Of a stretch of 64,000 bases of DNA, positions 29,367-42,714 are shown piece after piece (the first letter of the stretch is position 1; every line of letters begins with the position of its first letter). Location of the stretch: assembly GCA_052380005.1 (NCBI GenBank), contig JBQTCJ010000006.1. The stretch is one strand, 5' to 3'. This stretch comes from Salinarimonas sp052380005 (GTDB taxonomy: Bacteria > Pseudomonadota > Alphaproteobacteria > Rhizobiales > Beijerinckiaceae). The notes under the pieces are model-generated. The model ran no database searches, was not told where the DNA came from, and saw only the letters and a list, made by a program, of their open reading frames with translations. Both the position numbers and the translations under genes were made by a program.

Positions 29367-29942
29367 TCAGCTCCGCGTGAGACCGACGCGGCGCGGGCGA
29401 CCTCCTGTCATCCGCGCCAGCGTGTCGTCGCGCCGCAGATAGTGGTGCTGCAGCGCTGCGCCCGCATGCACCAGCACGACGAAGGCGAGCAGGTAGGCAG
29501 CATAATTGTGCACGACGAAGATCGGCCGCGCGACGTCGAAGCCGCGTGCGACCGGCAGCGTCATGTCGACGCTCCAGAACAGGTTCACCGGTGCGCAGCA
29601 GGCGGAGGTCGCCGCCCAGCCCGACAGGGGCACGACGACGAGCAGGAGATAGAGCGCGACGTGGCTGATGCGCGCGGCGAGCAGCTGCCATCCCGGCATC
29701 GGCGCGTGCGCCGGCGCGCCGTGCACCGCGCGGGCGACGAGGCGCAGGACGACGAGCCCGACGACGATCAGACCGAACGACTTGTGCAGCTCGTAGAGCG
29801 CGTTCGTCAGCGTGCCCGGCCCGATGCGCGTCATCGTCAGCCCCGCCGCGATCATGCCCACGATCACGAGGGCGGTGAGCCAGTGGATCCAGATCTGCAC
29901 CGCCGCGTAACGCGGCGCGACCGCGATGTCTCGTCCCGCCAT
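29367..29942 (-). CDS. Cytochrome b561 family protein
   Basis: A 191-residue membrane protein with four hydrophobic segments (IWIHWLTALVIVGMIAAG, FGLIVVGLVVLRLVAR, VALYLLLVVVPLSGW and VHNYAAYLLAFVVLVHAGAAL). His residues at IHWL, ELHKSF, VVHNY and VLVHAG are the heme ligands of prokaryotic b561 (CybB/YodB type), which pass electrons between quinones and other carriers. It converges with msrA. Confidence 0.85.
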   Translation of the reverse strand: MAGRDIAVAPRYAAVQIWIHWLTALVIVGMIAAGLTMTRIGPGTLTNALYELHKSFGLIVVGLVVLRLVARAVHGAPAHAPMPGWQLLAARISHVALYLLLVVVPLSGWAATSACCAPVNLFWSVDMTLPVARGFDVARPIFVVHNYAAYLLAFVVLVHAGAALQHHYLRRDDTLARMTGGRPRRVGLTRS

Positions 29943-29954
29943 CCGCTCTCTCCC

Positions 29955-30728
29955 TCAGGCGCCCCCCGCGGCGGCCTCCGATCGCAGGTCGCAGTCGAAA
30001 AGGACGTCCCCGTCCGCCAGGAGATAGGTCCGTGCGCGCGGACGCAAGGCCTCCCCAACGGTCTCGATCGGTGCGAGCGTCAGGCCCGGCCGCCCGGAAC
30101 CGATCAGCATCGGCGAGACGAGCACGTGCAGCCGGTCGAGCGCGCCCGCCGCGAGGAAGCGCGAGACGGTGTCCGCCCCGCCCTCCACCAGCAGCCGCGC
30201 GATGCCGAGCCGCCCGAGCGCCGCGACGATCGCCCGCGGATCGACGCGGCCGGCATCGTCCGCCGGCAGCGCGAGCGCCTCGACGCCGACGGGAAGCGTC
30301 GCATCGACACCCGCGCGGCGCAGCGCGATGCGACGCGCGCCGTCCTCCCGCCAGACCGCGGAGGTGGGAGGCAGGCGCCCGCTCGGGTCGAGCACGACGC
30401 GCGCGGGGCTCTCGCCGGGCACGCGGCGCACGGTCAGCAGCGGATCGTCGGCGAGCGCCGTGCCGACGCCGACGAGCACGGCGTCGACGCGGGCGCGGAT
30501 CGCATGCAGGTGATCGAGTGCCGCCGTCCCGTTGATGTACTTGGAGTGCCCCGTCACCGTGGCGATGCGCCCGTCGAGAGACTGGCCGAGCTGGCCCACG
30601 ACGAAGGGTGCGTCGGGCCGCCCCGCCGCGAACGGCGAGAAGACCGCCTCCGGCGCCGGCGCGGCCGCCGACCGGGCGTCCCCCTGCGGCAATGAGGCCG
30701 CGCTTCTCCCTGATCCGTGATCTCGCAT
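29955..30728 (-). CDS. RibD-family reductase-like protein
   Basis: A 257-residue protein of the RibD C-terminal/dihydrofolate reductase-like fold. Typical signatures are GQLGQSLDGRIAT, INGTAALDHLHAIRARVDAVLVGVGTALADDPLLTVR, RVVLDPSGRLP and LLVEGGADTVSRFLAAGALD. In riboflavin synthesis this domain reduces the ribosylamino-pyrimidine with NADPH. The deaminase half of RibD is missing, so it may be a stand-alone reductase or a paralogue. It is divergent from the ribA gene. Confidence 0.8.
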   Translation of the reverse strand: MRDHGSGRSAASLPQGDARSAAAPAPEAVFSPFAAGRPDAPFVVGQLGQSLDGRIATVTGHSKYINGTAALDHLHAIRARVDAVLVGVGTALADDPLLTVRRVPGESPARVVLDPSGRLPPTSAVWREDGARRIALRRAGVDATLPVGVEALALPADDAGRVDPRAIVAALGRLGIARLLVEGGADTVSRFLAAGALDRLHVLVSPMLIGSGRPGLTLAPIETVGEALRPRARTYLLADGDVLFDCDLRSEAAAGGA

Positions 30729-30945
30729 ACGCCGTACCCGAATTGCCCTGCGCGACTTGCGCCCGATATAACGCGAGCCGGCTCACTTCGGCGCGCACGA
30801 TCGGAGAACCCCTCTCGCGGAGAGCCCTCTCTCGCGCGGAGACCCTCACGAACTAGCGTGGCGGGAACGAACGGCCAGGGTCGGCGCTTGTCGTCCAACC
30901 CGCGGCTCGCTGCGTATCCCGCCACGGGTGAAAGGCCAGGAAGTC

Positions 30946-32058
30946 ATGATGCGTCTCGTAATGGGCTCGAGCGGGGATATCGACCTGACGCGGGTCGAGC
31001 GCGCCATCGCCGAGTTCCGCCACGCCCGCCCGGTCCTGATCGAGGACGGCGACCGCGCGATCGTCGCCGTCGGCGTCGAGGACCTCGACGCGGAGGCCTG
31101 CACGCACCTGGACGTCGTCGCCGACGGCACCGCTCGTCTCGTGCTCACCGAGCAGCGGCTGTCGCGCATCGGCCGCGAGCGTGCCGAGCCCGGCGCGGTC
31201 GCGCTGCCCCGGCTCGACGCGCAGCGGATCGAGAGCCTCGCCCGGCGCACGGAGGCGCGGCTCGACGCTCCCGCCCATCCGGTCGACCCGCTCGACGCCG
31301 ACGCCCTCGAGCTCGCCCGCCTCGCGTTCGTCACGCCCGCGGTGGTGACCTTCCCCGTGCGCGCCGCCATCGAGCGCGAGCCGAGCCTGCTGCGCGTGCC
31401 CGCCCAGGCGATCCGCTCCTTCCGCGCCCGCCAGGCGAGGACGCTGCGCATCGCGAGCCGGGCGCCGGTGCCGCTCGAGGGTGCGGCGACGACGGAATTC
31501 GTCGTCTTCCGCGGCGGCGAAGGCATGCGCGACCAGGTCGCCGTGGTGGTCGGCGAGCCGGATCTCGCCAAGCCCGTGCTCGTGCGCCTGCACTCGGCCT
31601 GCCTCACCGGTGATCTCTTCGGCTCGCTCAAGTGCGACTGCGGAGACCAGCTGCGCGGCACGGTCCAGGCCATGGCGGCGGGCGGCGGCGGCATCCTGCT
31701 ATACCTCGACCAGGAGGGCCGCGGGAACGGCATCGCCAACAAGATCCGCGCGTACCAGCTCCAGGCCGAAGGTTTCGACACCTACGAGGCTGACGAGGCG
31801 CTGGGCTTCGGCCAGGACCAGCGCCGCTTCGGCTTCGCCGCGCAGATGCTGCGCCAGCTCGGCGTCGCGCGCGTGCGGGTGATGACGAACAATCCCGAGA
31901 AGATCGCCGCCCTGCGCGCCGCGGGGCTCGAGGTCGTCGCCGACGTGCGCAGCGTCGGGCGCCGCCATCCCGAGAACGTGCGCTACCTCGCCACCAAGCG
32001 CGACAAGGCCGGCCACCTGATCGAGCTCGACGGCGCCGCCGCTCCCCCGGCCGAGTGA
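30946..32058 (+). CDS. ribA: GTP cyclohydrolase II with N-terminal extension
   Basis: A 370-residue enzyme for the first step of riboflavin synthesis, opening GTP. The C-terminal 200 residues have the zinc site CLTGDLFGSLKCDCGDQL (Cys of HSAC, CDC), LLYLDQEGRGNG, and RLMTNNPEK (here RVMTNNPEKI). The first 150 residues resemble the decayed ribB-like domain found in alphaproteobacterial RibA proteins. AGGAAG precedes the ATG chosen at 30946; a GTG at 30928 is an alternative. It is divergent from the RibD-like gene over a 217-base region where I found no FMN riboswitch. Confidence 0.9.
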   Translation: MMRLVMGSSGDIDLTRVERAIAEFRHARPVLIEDGDRAIVAVGVEDLDAEACTHLDVVADGTARLVLTEQRLSRIGRERAEPGAVALPRLDAQRIESLARRTEARLDAPAHPVDPLDADALELARLAFVTPAVVTFPVRAAIEREPSLLRVPAQAIRSFRARQARTLRIASRAPVPLEGAATTEFVVFRGGEGMRDQVAVVVGEPDLAKPVLVRLHSACLTGDLFGSLKCDCGDQLRGTVQAMAAGGGGILLYLDQEGRGNGIANKIRAYQLQAEGFDTYEADEALGFGQDQRRFGFAAQMLRQLGVARVRVMTNNPEKIAALRAAGLEVVADVRSVGRRHPENVRYLATKRDKAGHLIELDGAAAPPAE

Positions 32059-32185
32059 CCGGCGCACGGCGGCCCGCCGCGTCCTGCGGTCGCATGCGGG
32101 CGGCCGCGATCGACGGCCTTACCGCCATGCATCGGGTTTAACGCAAAGGTGACGGGTCGCCGCCTACGCTTCGCTTCGTTCCGGG

Positions 32186-32599
32186 ATGCGCCCGGGGGCA
32201 GACGAGGGGCCGATCAACGTGGACGCAGAGACCCGCGCCGCCATCAAGAAGCTCGCGAGCGCCATCGACGGCGTCGCCGGAATGGCCGCCGGCTGCGCCG
32301 CCTACATCGCGGCGATGGAGAACGCCTCCTTCGCGGACCGGCGCAAGGCGGTCGGCGTGTCGCGGACCTTCGCGCCCGAGGGTCTCGCCGGTGAGACCGG
32401 CATCCCGCCCGCACGGGTCGCCCAGGCCATGATCGAGCAGATCGCCACCGTGGCGCGGCAGATGGAGCAGCTCAAGCAGCGCATCGACGCGCCGCCGCGG
32501 TTGCCGCTCCAGCGTGACCGGGAGGACGCGAACCCGGCCGAGCGGGCCGCCGGCACGGCCGCCCGCGCACCGGAGGCCGCGACCCGCAAGCGCGCCTGA
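32186..32599 (+). CDS. Hypothetical protein
   Basis: A 137-residue soluble protein. Residues 14-100 are helical (TRAAIKKLASAIDGVAGMAAGCAAYIAAMENASF and IPPARVAQAMIEQIATVARQMEQLKQRI); the tail is charged and low-complexity. The start is uncertain: ATG at 32186 or a GTG at 32219. A hairpin terminator follows 12 bases after the stop. No family is recognised. Confidence 0.5.
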   Translation: MRPGADEGPINVDAETRAAIKKLASAIDGVAGMAAGCAAYIAAMENASFADRRKAVGVSRTFAPEGLAGETGIPPARVAQAMIEQIATVARQMEQLKQRIDAPPRLPLQRDREDANPAERAAGTAARAPEAATRKRA

Positions 32600-32610
32600 A
32601 GGACGCCGTC

Positions 32611-32636
32611 CGCCCGCGTTCGGCGGGCGTCTTTCG
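32611..32636 (+). terminator. Intrinsic terminator
   Basis: CGCCCGC at 32611-32617 pairs with GCGGGCG at 32623-32629 across a GTTCG loop, followed by TCTTTC. It lies just after the hypothetical gene and before the ATP synthase promoter region. Confidence 0.7.
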
Positions 32637-32675
32637 CGCTGCGGCAAAGCGGTGCCGCAACGGCGTGCGCGGCGC

Positions 32676-32704
32676 TTGCGCCCCCTGAGATCCCATGGTA
32701 TCGC
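32676..32704 (+). promoter_or_regulatory. Putative promoter of the atp operon
   Basis: TTGCGC and TATCGC are separated by 17 bases, a reasonable sigma-70 type promoter about 120 bases before atpH. The -10 match is poor and the assignment is tentative. Confidence 0.3.
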
Positions 32705-32826
32705 AGCCACGCCTCGCGGGCACCGGGTGCCTCGCACACCCGCGGCCGAGCCAAATCCAGACCTCAGCGAGCGCTCCTTCGCAGCCCCGCGGCGGCCGAG
32801 CGCTCCCATTCGGGAAGAGACTTTCG

Positions 32827-33413
32827 GTGGCTGAGCGAAATCAAGAAGGCGGGTCGTCGTCCGGCGGCTCGATCGTGTCGGGGGTCGCCGGCCGTTACGC
32901 GTCCGCCCTGTTCGAGCTGGCGCAGGACCAGGCCGCGGTAGACGCGGTCGAATCCGATCTCGCCCGCATCGAGGCCATGGCAGCCGAGAGCGAGGACCTG
33001 CGCCGCCTGCTCCGGAGCCCGATCTACACCGCCGACGAGCAGAAGGCCGCCATCGGCGCCCTGCTCGACAAGGCGGGCATCTCCGGGCTCGCCGGCAACT
33101 TCGTGCGGCTCGTCGCCTCCAAGCGCCGTCTCTTCCTCCTCCTGCAGATGATCGGCGCCTACAAGGCGCTGAACGCGCGGGCCAAGGGCATCGTCCCCGC
33201 CGAGGTCCGAGTCGCGGAGGAGCCGTCCCCCACCCTCCTCGACGAGATCCGCGCCACCGTGCGCGACCTCGCGGGGTCCGAGGTGTCGCTCGACGTGAAG
33301 GTCGACCCCGCGCTGATCGGCGGCCTCGTCGTCAAGGTCGGCTCGCGGATGATCGACGCGTCCCTGCGCACCAAGCTCAATGCAATTCGTCTCAGCCTGA
33401 AAGAGGCCCGCTG

Positions 33414-33414
<1 letters not shown>
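32827..33414 (+). CDS. atpH: ATP synthase F1 subunit delta
   Basis: A 195-residue subunit that links the F1 head to the peripheral stalk. Typical segments are VAGRYASALFELAQD at the N-terminus, NFVRLVASKRRLFLLLQMI in the middle and the C-terminal EVSLDVKVDPALIGGLVVKVGSRMIDASLRTKL. I chose the GTG at 32827, with GGGAAGAGA upstream. It is the first gene of atpHAGDC and overlaps atpA (TGATG). In alphaproteobacteria the F0 genes lie elsewhere, as here. Confidence 0.93.
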
Positions 33415-34949
<1,535 letters not shown>

Positions 34950-35034
34950 TCGGGCGACCAAGACCCTCGCCGCCGCTCCCCGGCGGCGGGGCTTCCGCAC
35001 CCGTCGCGAACACGAGAAGAGGTCTGGGCGCTCG

Positions 35035-35910
35035 ATGCCGTCTCTGAAGGATCTGCGCAACCGCATCGCCTCGGTGAAGGCGACGCAGAAGATCACCAAG
35101 GCCATGCAGATGGTCGCCGCGGCGAAGCTGCGCCGCGCCCAGATGCAGGCGGAAGCGGCGCGCCCCTATGCCGAGCGCATGGCGAAGGTGCTCGGCAACG
35201 TCGCCGCCGGCGTCCAGATCGGCCCGGAGACGCCCAAGCTCCTCTCCGGCACCGGCAAGACCGACACGCATCTGCTCGTCGTGTGCACCGCCGAGCGCGG
35301 CCTGTGCGGCGCGTTCAACTCCTCGATCTCCCGTCTCGCCCGCGACACGGCCAACCGGCTGCTCGCCGAGGGCAAGACGGTCAAGATCATCTGCGTCGGC
35401 CGCAAGGGCTACGACGTCCTGCGCCGCACGCACGGCAAGCTGATCGTCGAGCTGATCGAGCTGCGCTCCGTGAAGGTGCTCGGCTTCGAGAACGCCGAGG
35501 AGATCGGCAAGAAGGTGCTCAACCTCTACGCGGAGGGCGCCTTCGACGTGGCGACGCTGTTCTACTCGCGCTTCCGCTCGGTGATCCAGCAGATCCCCAC
35601 CGCCCAGCGGCTGATCCCGACCGAGATCCCGCAGGTCGAGGAGGCCGGATCGGGCGCGATCTACGAGCACGAGCCCTCCGAGCAGGAGATCCTGGAAAAG
35701 CTGCTGCCGCGCAACGTCTCGGTGCAGATCTTCTCGGCGCTGCTCGAGAACGGCGCCTCCGAGCAGGGCGCGCGCATGTCGGCCATGGACTCGGCCACGC
35801 GCAACGCCGGCGAGATGATCAAGAAGCAGACGCTGACCTACAACAGGACGCGTCAGGCTCAGATCACCAAGGAACTCATCGAAATCATCTCGGGCGCCGA
35901 GGCGCTCTGA
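35035..35910 (+). CDS. atpG: ATP synthase F1 subunit gamma
   Basis: A 291-residue rotor shaft subunit. The N-terminal helix reads LRNRIASVKATQKITKAMQMVAAAKLRRAQ and the C-terminal helix ARMSAMDSATRNAGEMIKKQTLTYNRTRQAQITKELIEI, which form the coiled coil in the F1 cavity. AERGLCGAFNSS in the middle is also typical. An 85-base gap with a GC-rich hairpin precedes it. Confidence 0.97.
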   Translation: MPSLKDLRNRIASVKATQKITKAMQMVAAAKLRRAQMQAEAARPYAERMAKVLGNVAAGVQIGPETPKLLSGTGKTDTHLLVVCTAERGLCGAFNSSISRLARDTANRLLAEGKTVKIICVGRKGYDVLRRTHGKLIVELIELRSVKVLGFENAEEIGKKVLNLYAEGAFDVATLFYSRFRSVIQQIPTAQRLIPTEIPQVEEAGSGAIYEHEPSEQEILEKLLPRNVSVQIFSALLENGASEQGARMSAMDSATRNAGEMIKKQTLTYNRTRQAQITKELIEIISGAEAL

Positions 35911-35932
35911 GCAGTCAACGAGGACGAGACCC

Positions 35933-37366
<1,434 letters not shown>

Positions 37367-37445
37367 CCGGGGCCGACCATCGATCGCGGGCGCGCCGGGA
37401 CGGCACGCCCGCCTCCCATTCCGACGCGGGTCCCAAGAGGGTTCA

Positions 37446-37844
37446 ATGGCCAGCTTCCCCTTCGAGCTCGTCTCCCCGGAGCGAATCATCTTCTCGGGCG
37501 ACGTCGAGACGGTGGTGATCCCCGCCTCCGAGGGCGAGATGACGCTGCTCGCCGACCACGCCCCGATGATGACCTCCCTGAAGACGGGCTTCCTCGTCGT
37601 CGGGTCCGGCAAGGGCGAGGAGCGCATCCTCGTCCAGGGCGGCTTCGTCGACGTCGGCCCCAAGGGCGCGACCGTCCTGGCAGAGCGCGCCATGCCGGTC
37701 TCCGAGGTCACCGGCGACATCCTCTCCCGCGAGATCTCCCGCGCCGAGACGGCGCACGAGACCATCGAGGACCCCGTCCTCAAGGCCGAGGCGGCGGACA
37801 CGGTGGCGCAGCTGCGCGACGTGAAGGCCCGGCTCGGGCTCTGA
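37446..37844 (+). CDS. atpC: ATP synthase F1 subunit epsilon
   Basis: A 132-residue subunit. The N-terminal beta sandwich is clear (FELVSPERIIFSGDVETVVIPASEGEMTLLADHAPMMTSLKTG), followed by FVDVGPKGATVLAERAM and a short helical end. It regulates rotation and binds gamma. A strong terminator follows it at 37874, which closes the operon. Confidence 0.95.
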   Translation: MASFPFELVSPERIIFSGDVETVVIPASEGEMTLLADHAPMMTSLKTGFLVVGSGKGEERILVQGGFVDVGPKGATVLAERAMPVSEVTGDILSREISRAETAHETIEDPVLKAEAADTVAQLRDVKARLGL

Positions 37845-37873
37845 GGACTCGCCGGGTCCGCCGACGTTCTGCC

Positions 37874-37904
37874 GAAGGCCGCCGCGAGGCGGCCTTCTCG
37901 CGTT
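37874..37904 (+). terminator. Intrinsic terminator of the atp operon
   Basis: GAAGGCCGCC at 37874-37883 and its exact complement at 37888-37897 form a 10-bp stem with a GCGA loop, followed by TCGCGTT. It lies 30 bases after the atpC stop. Confidence 0.8.
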
Positions 37905-37986
37905 AGGGGCCGCCCGCCGACCCCCGATTTCGCTTGCGTGCCGGCATGCGCAGCATAGACATGTCGCCACCAGCAGGGAGGCAGGC

Positions 37987-39237
37987 ATGGCGGAACACCA
38001 GCCCACGCCACGCACCAGCCCGGCACGCCTGTGGCGCGACGCCCGGCTCGCCACCTTCGCCCCCGGCCTGCCCGGGATCGGCGCGGTGGAGGGCGGCGCG
38101 GTCGTCGCCCGCGACGGCCGAATCGCCTGGGTCGGACCGGAACGCGACCTGCCGACGGAGGCCGCGCGCGGTGCGGAGGTCGTCGCCTGCGACGGGCGCT
38201 GGATCACGCCGGGCCTCGTCGACTGCCACACCCACATCGTCCACGGCGGTAGCCGCGCCCGCGAGTTCGAGATGCGGCTCGAGGGCGCGCGCTACGAGGA
38301 CATCGCCCGCGCCGGCGGCGGCATCCTCTCCACGGTGCGCGCCACCCGCGCGCTCGACGTCGAGGGCCTCGTCGCCGCCGCCCTGCCGCGGCTCGACGCC
38401 TTCCTCGCGGAGGGCATGACGACGATCGAGGTCAAGTCCGGCTACGGCCTCGACATCACGACAGAGATCGCCATGCTCGAGGCCGCCCGCCGCCTCGCCC
38501 GCGAGCGGCGCGTGCGGGTCGCCACCTCGTGGCTCGCGGCGCATGCGGTGCCGCCGGAATACGCCGGCCGGGCGGGCGCCTATCTCGACGCCGTCGTGCT
38601 GCCAGGCCTCGCGCAGGCGCACGCCCGCGGCCTCGTCGACGCGGTGGACGGCTTCTGCGAGGGCATCGCCTTCTCCCCCGCCGAGATCGCCCGCGTCCTC
38701 GACGCGGCCGTCGCCATGGGCCTGCCGGTGAAGCTCCACGCCGAGCAGCTCTCGAACCTCGGCGGCGCAGCGCTCGCTGCATCCCGCGGCGCGCTCTCGG
38801 CGGACCATCTGGAATACCTCGACGAGGCCGGCGTCGCGGCCATGGCCGAGGCCGGGACGGTGGCGGTGCTCCTGCCCGGCGCCTACTACACGCTGCGCGA
38901 GACGCAGGCACCGCCGGTGGCGGCGCTGCGCGCGGCGGGCGTGCCGATCGCGCTCGCGAGCGACTGCAATCCCGGCTCCTCGCCGCTGACGTCCCTGCTC
39001 CTCGCCATGAACATGGGCGCCACGCTGTTCCGCCTCACCCCGAGCGAATGCCTCGCGGGCACGACCCGCGAGGCGGCCCGCGCGCTCGGGCTTCTCGACG
39101 AGATCGGCACGCTCGAGCCCGGCAAGGCGGCGGATCTCGCGATCTGGGACGTCGAGACCCCGGCCGAGCTCGTCTATCGCATCGGCTTCAACCCGCTCCA
39201 CGCCCGCGTCGTCGCGGGGGAGGAGGTGCGCCCGTGA
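37987..39237 (+). CDS. hutI: Imidazolonepropionase
   Basis: A 416-residue enzyme of the amidohydrolase superfamily that opens the ring of imidazolonepropionate in histidine breakdown. The metal ligands are in VDCHTHIVHGGSRAREFEMR (near residue 78), with EVKSGYGLDI, KLHAEQLSN, ADHLEYLDE and ASDCNPGSSP following in the expected order. GGGAGGCAGGC precedes the ATG. The next gene, hutH, starts within its stop codon. Confidence 0.95.
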   Translation: MAEHQPTPRTSPARLWRDARLATFAPGLPGIGAVEGGAVVARDGRIAWVGPERDLPTEAARGAEVVACDGRWITPGLVDCHTHIVHGGSRAREFEMRLEGARYEDIARAGGGILSTVRATRALDVEGLVAAALPRLDAFLAEGMTTIEVKSGYGLDITTEIAMLEAARRLARERRVRVATSWLAAHAVPPEYAGRAGAYLDAVVLPGLAQAHARGLVDAVDGFCEGIAFSPAEIARVLDAAVAMGLPVKLHAEQLSNLGGAALAASRGALSADHLEYLDEAGVAAMAEAGTVAVLLPGAYYTLRETQAPPVAALRAAGVPIALASDCNPGSSPLTSLLLAMNMGATLFRLTPSECLAGTTREAARALGLLDEIGTLEPGKAADLAIWDVETPAELVYRIGFNPLHARVVAGEEVRP

Positions 39238-40790
39238 GCCCCGTTCGAGACGATCCGGCCTCCGCCCTCGTGCTCGAGCCCGGGCGCGTGCCGCTCGCGA
39301 CGCTGGAGCGCATCTACCGCACCGGGGCACCCGCGCGGCTCGACCCCGCCTGCGACGCCGGGATCGCGCGCTCCGCCGCGCGGATCGCCCAGATCGCGGC
39401 GGGGGACGCGCCGGTCTACGGCGTCAACACCGGCTTCGGCAAGCTCGCCTCGATCCGCATCCCGGCGGGCGACGTGGCGACGCTGCAGCAGAACCTGATC
39501 CGCTCCCACGCCTGCGGCTTCGGCGCGCCGCTGCCCGCGGCGGTGGTGCGTCTGGTGATGTCCCTGAAGCTGATCTCGCTCGGGCGCGGCGCCTCGGGGG
39601 TGCGCCACGAGGTCGTGCGGCTGATCGAGGGCATGCTCGCCGGCGACGTGCTGCCGGTCATTCCCGAGAAGGGCTCGGTCGGCGCCTCGGGCGACCTCGC
39701 GCCGCTCGCGCACATGACGCTCGTGATGATCGGCGAGGGCGAGGCCGTCCTCGGCGGGGAGCGGCTTCCCGGCGCCGATGCGCTCGCGCGTGCGGGGCTC
39801 GCGCCGGTGCGGCTCGCGGCGAAGGAGGGGCTCGCGCTCATCAACGGCACGCAGGTCTCCACCGCGCTCGCGCTCGCGGGCCTGTTCGAGGCCCACCGCG
39901 CGCTGAAGGCGGCGATCGTCACCGGCGCGCTGTCGACGGACGCCGCGATGGGCTCGCCGGCGCCGTTCCGGGCGGAGATCCACGCCCTGCGCGGCCATCG
40001 CGGGCAGATCGACGTCGGCGCCGCGCTCAGGGCGCTGCTCGAGGGCTCGGGGATTCGCGAGGCGCATCGCGAGGGCGACGAGCGGGTGCAGGACCCCTAT
40101 TGCATCCGCTGCCAGCCACAGGTCGCGGGCGCCTGCCTCGACCTCCTGCGCCAGGCCGCGTCCACGCTCGAGATCGAGGCGAACGCGGTGACCGACAACC
40201 CGCTCGTCCTGTCGGACGACAGCGTCGTCTCCGGCGGCAACTTCCACGCCGAGCCGGTGGCCTTCGCCGCCGACCAGATCGCGCTCGCGGTGGCCGAGAT
40301 CGGCTCGGTGACGCAGCGGCGCATCGCGCTCCTCGTCGACCCCGCCCTCTCCTTCGGCCTGCCCGCCTTCCTGGCGAGAAGCCCCGGCCTGAACTCGGGG
40401 CTGATGATCGCGGAGGTGACCTCGGCGGCGCTGATGTCCGAGAACAAGCAGATGGCGCATCCCGCCTCGGTCGACTCGACGCCCACCTCCGCCAACCAGG
40501 AGGACCACGTCTCCATGGCCTGCCACGGCGCGCGCCGGCTCCTCGCCATGACGGAAAACCTCTACGGCATCGTCGGCATCGAGGCGCTGACCGCCGCGCA
40601 GGGCGTGGAGCTGCGCGCGCCGCTCGAGACGAGCCCGGCGCTCCTGCCGGCGCTCGCCGCCATCCGCGCGGTCTCCCCGCCGCTCGAGGTCGACCGCCCG
40701 CTCGCCCCGGACATCGCCGCCGCCCGCGACCTCGTCGCGACGGGCGCGCTCGCCGCCGCAGCCCCCGCGGGCGTGCTGCCGGAGCTGTGA
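39234..40790 (+). CDS. hutH: Histidine ammonia-lyase
   Basis: A 518-residue enzyme that removes ammonia from histidine to give urocanate. The MIO prosthetic group would form from Ala-Ser-Gly in GSVGASGDLAPLAH (near residue 147). VYGVNTGFGKLA, QNLIRSHACG, DPYCIRCQPQV, NPLVLSDD and SANQEDHVSM are also present. The GTG start overlaps the hutI stop (GTGA), so the two are coupled. hutU and a HutC-type regulator are not nearby. Length is normal. Confidence 0.95.
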   Translation: MSPVRDDPASALVLEPGRVPLATLERIYRTGAPARLDPACDAGIARSAARIAQIAAGDAPVYGVNTGFGKLASIRIPAGDVATLQQNLIRSHACGFGAPLPAAVVRLVMSLKLISLGRGASGVRHEVVRLIEGMLAGDVLPVIPEKGSVGASGDLAPLAHMTLVMIGEGEAVLGGERLPGADALARAGLAPVRLAAKEGLALINGTQVSTALALAGLFEAHRALKAAIVTGALSTDAAMGSPAPFRAEIHALRGHRGQIDVGAALRALLEGSGIREAHREGDERVQDPYCIRCQPQVAGACLDLLRQAASTLEIEANAVTDNPLVLSDDSVVSGGNFHAEPVAFAADQIALAVAEIGSVTQRRIALLVDPALSFGLPAFLARSPGLNSGLMIAEVTSAALMSENKQMAHPASVDSTPTSANQEDHVSMACHGARRLLAMTENLYGIVGIEALTAAQGVELRAPLETSPALLPALAAIRAVSPPLEVDRPLAPDIAAARDLVATGALAAAAPAGVLPEL

Positions 40791-40808
40791 GGCCGCGCGG
40801 CGTCGCGC

Positions 40809-41615
<807 letters not shown>

Positions 41616-41780
41616 GGGCGGGCTCCTTGCGTGTCCTGCGGCGGGGCGGTGCGTGTGGCCCGGCGCTCATACGCGCTCCACGCGCGCGGGTCGAGGCGGG
41701 AGCGTTGCGGGAGGGGGGAGGCTGGCATGCGTGAGAGGGGCGGGGTTCGGCGGCGAAGGCGTCATGCGCCGGCGCGCGCC

Positions 41781-42686
41781 TCACAACCGAAGCCCCGCAT
41801 CCCAATACGGCGTCGCCCCATACAGCTCCTCGAGGAAATCGATGAACGCCCGCGTCTTCTGCTCCAGATGCCGCCGGCTGGGATACACCGCGTGGATGGC
41901 GACGCGGGCGGAGGAGCGCCAGGCGGGAAGCACGCGCACGAGGGCGCCGGACTTCAGCTCCGACCCGACGTCCCAGGTCGAGCGCAGCGCGATGCCCGCA
42001 CCCGAGAGCACGGCCTCGCGCACGACCTCGCTCGAGTTGGTGCGCAGCGGCGACGTGATGCGCACCGTGCGCGGGCCATCCGGCCCGTCGAGCCGCCATT
42101 CCGGCGCGCCGTGGACGAGGAGCGTGTGGCGCGCGAGCGCGTCGAGATCGGCGGGCGTGCCTCGGACGGCGAGGTAGCCCGGCGTCGCCACCAGCACCCG
42201 ATGGCTCGGCGCGAGCTTCTTGGCGACGAGACTCGAATCCGACAGGTCCGCGATGCGGATCGCGAGGTCGAGACCCTCGGCGACGACGTCGACGAAGGCG
42301 TCGGAGAGGGCGAGGTCGACGGTCACCTGCGGGTGGGCCGCGAGGAAGCGCACGAGATGGGGCGCGACGTGCATGCGCCCGAACGAGGTCGGCGCCGAGA
42401 CCCGCAGCAGCCCCCGCGGCTCGGCGGCCCCGGACATCGCCCACGCCTCCGCCTCCTCCACCGAGGCGAGGATCGCCACCACCCGCTCGTGGAAGCCGCG
42501 CCCCGCCTCGGTGAGCGCGAGGGAGCGCGTCGTGCGCTGGAGGAGCCGCACGCCGAGCCTCTCCTCGAGCCGCCGCATGCGCTTCGACACCACCGCCGGC
42601 GAGAGCCCGAGCTCGCGCCCCGCGGCCGACATCGAGCGCGCGGCGACGATGCGCGCGAAGACGTCGAGATCACCCAGCCTGTCCAT
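41781..42686 (-). CDS. LysR-family transcription regulator
   Basis: A 301-residue regulator with the LysR N-terminal winged HTH (VFARIVAARSMSAAGRELGLSPAVVSKRMRRLEERLGVRLLQRTTR) and a C-terminal effector domain. It is divergent from the glcD operon with a 143-base shared region. Regulation of glycolate use is therefore plausible. The SDR gene downstream on the same strand may also be a target. Confidence 0.92.
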   Translation of the reverse strand: MDRLGDLDVFARIVAARSMSAAGRELGLSPAVVSKRMRRLEERLGVRLLQRTTRSLALTEAGRGFHERVVAILASVEEAEAWAMSGAAEPRGLLRVSAPTSFGRMHVAPHLVRFLAAHPQVTVDLALSDAFVDVVAEGLDLAIRIADLSDSSLVAKKLAPSHRVLVATPGYLAVRGTPADLDALARHTLLVHGAPEWRLDGPDGPRTVRITSPLRTNSSEVVREAVLSGAGIALRSTWDVGSELKSGALVRVLPAWRSSARVAIHAVYPSRRHLEQKTRAFIDFLEELYGATPYWDAGLRL

Positions 42687-42714
42687 GGTCGCCCTCGATT
42701 ATGTCACGGGGGGA

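Noticed and set aside
30729..30945. FMN riboswitch before ribA
   Set aside because: I could not find the conserved FMN-element core or its paired helices in this divergent interval.
37987..40790. hutIH as a complete histidine-use operon
   Set aside because: hutU, hutG/F and a HutC-type regulator are not present nearby, so only the two genes are claimed.
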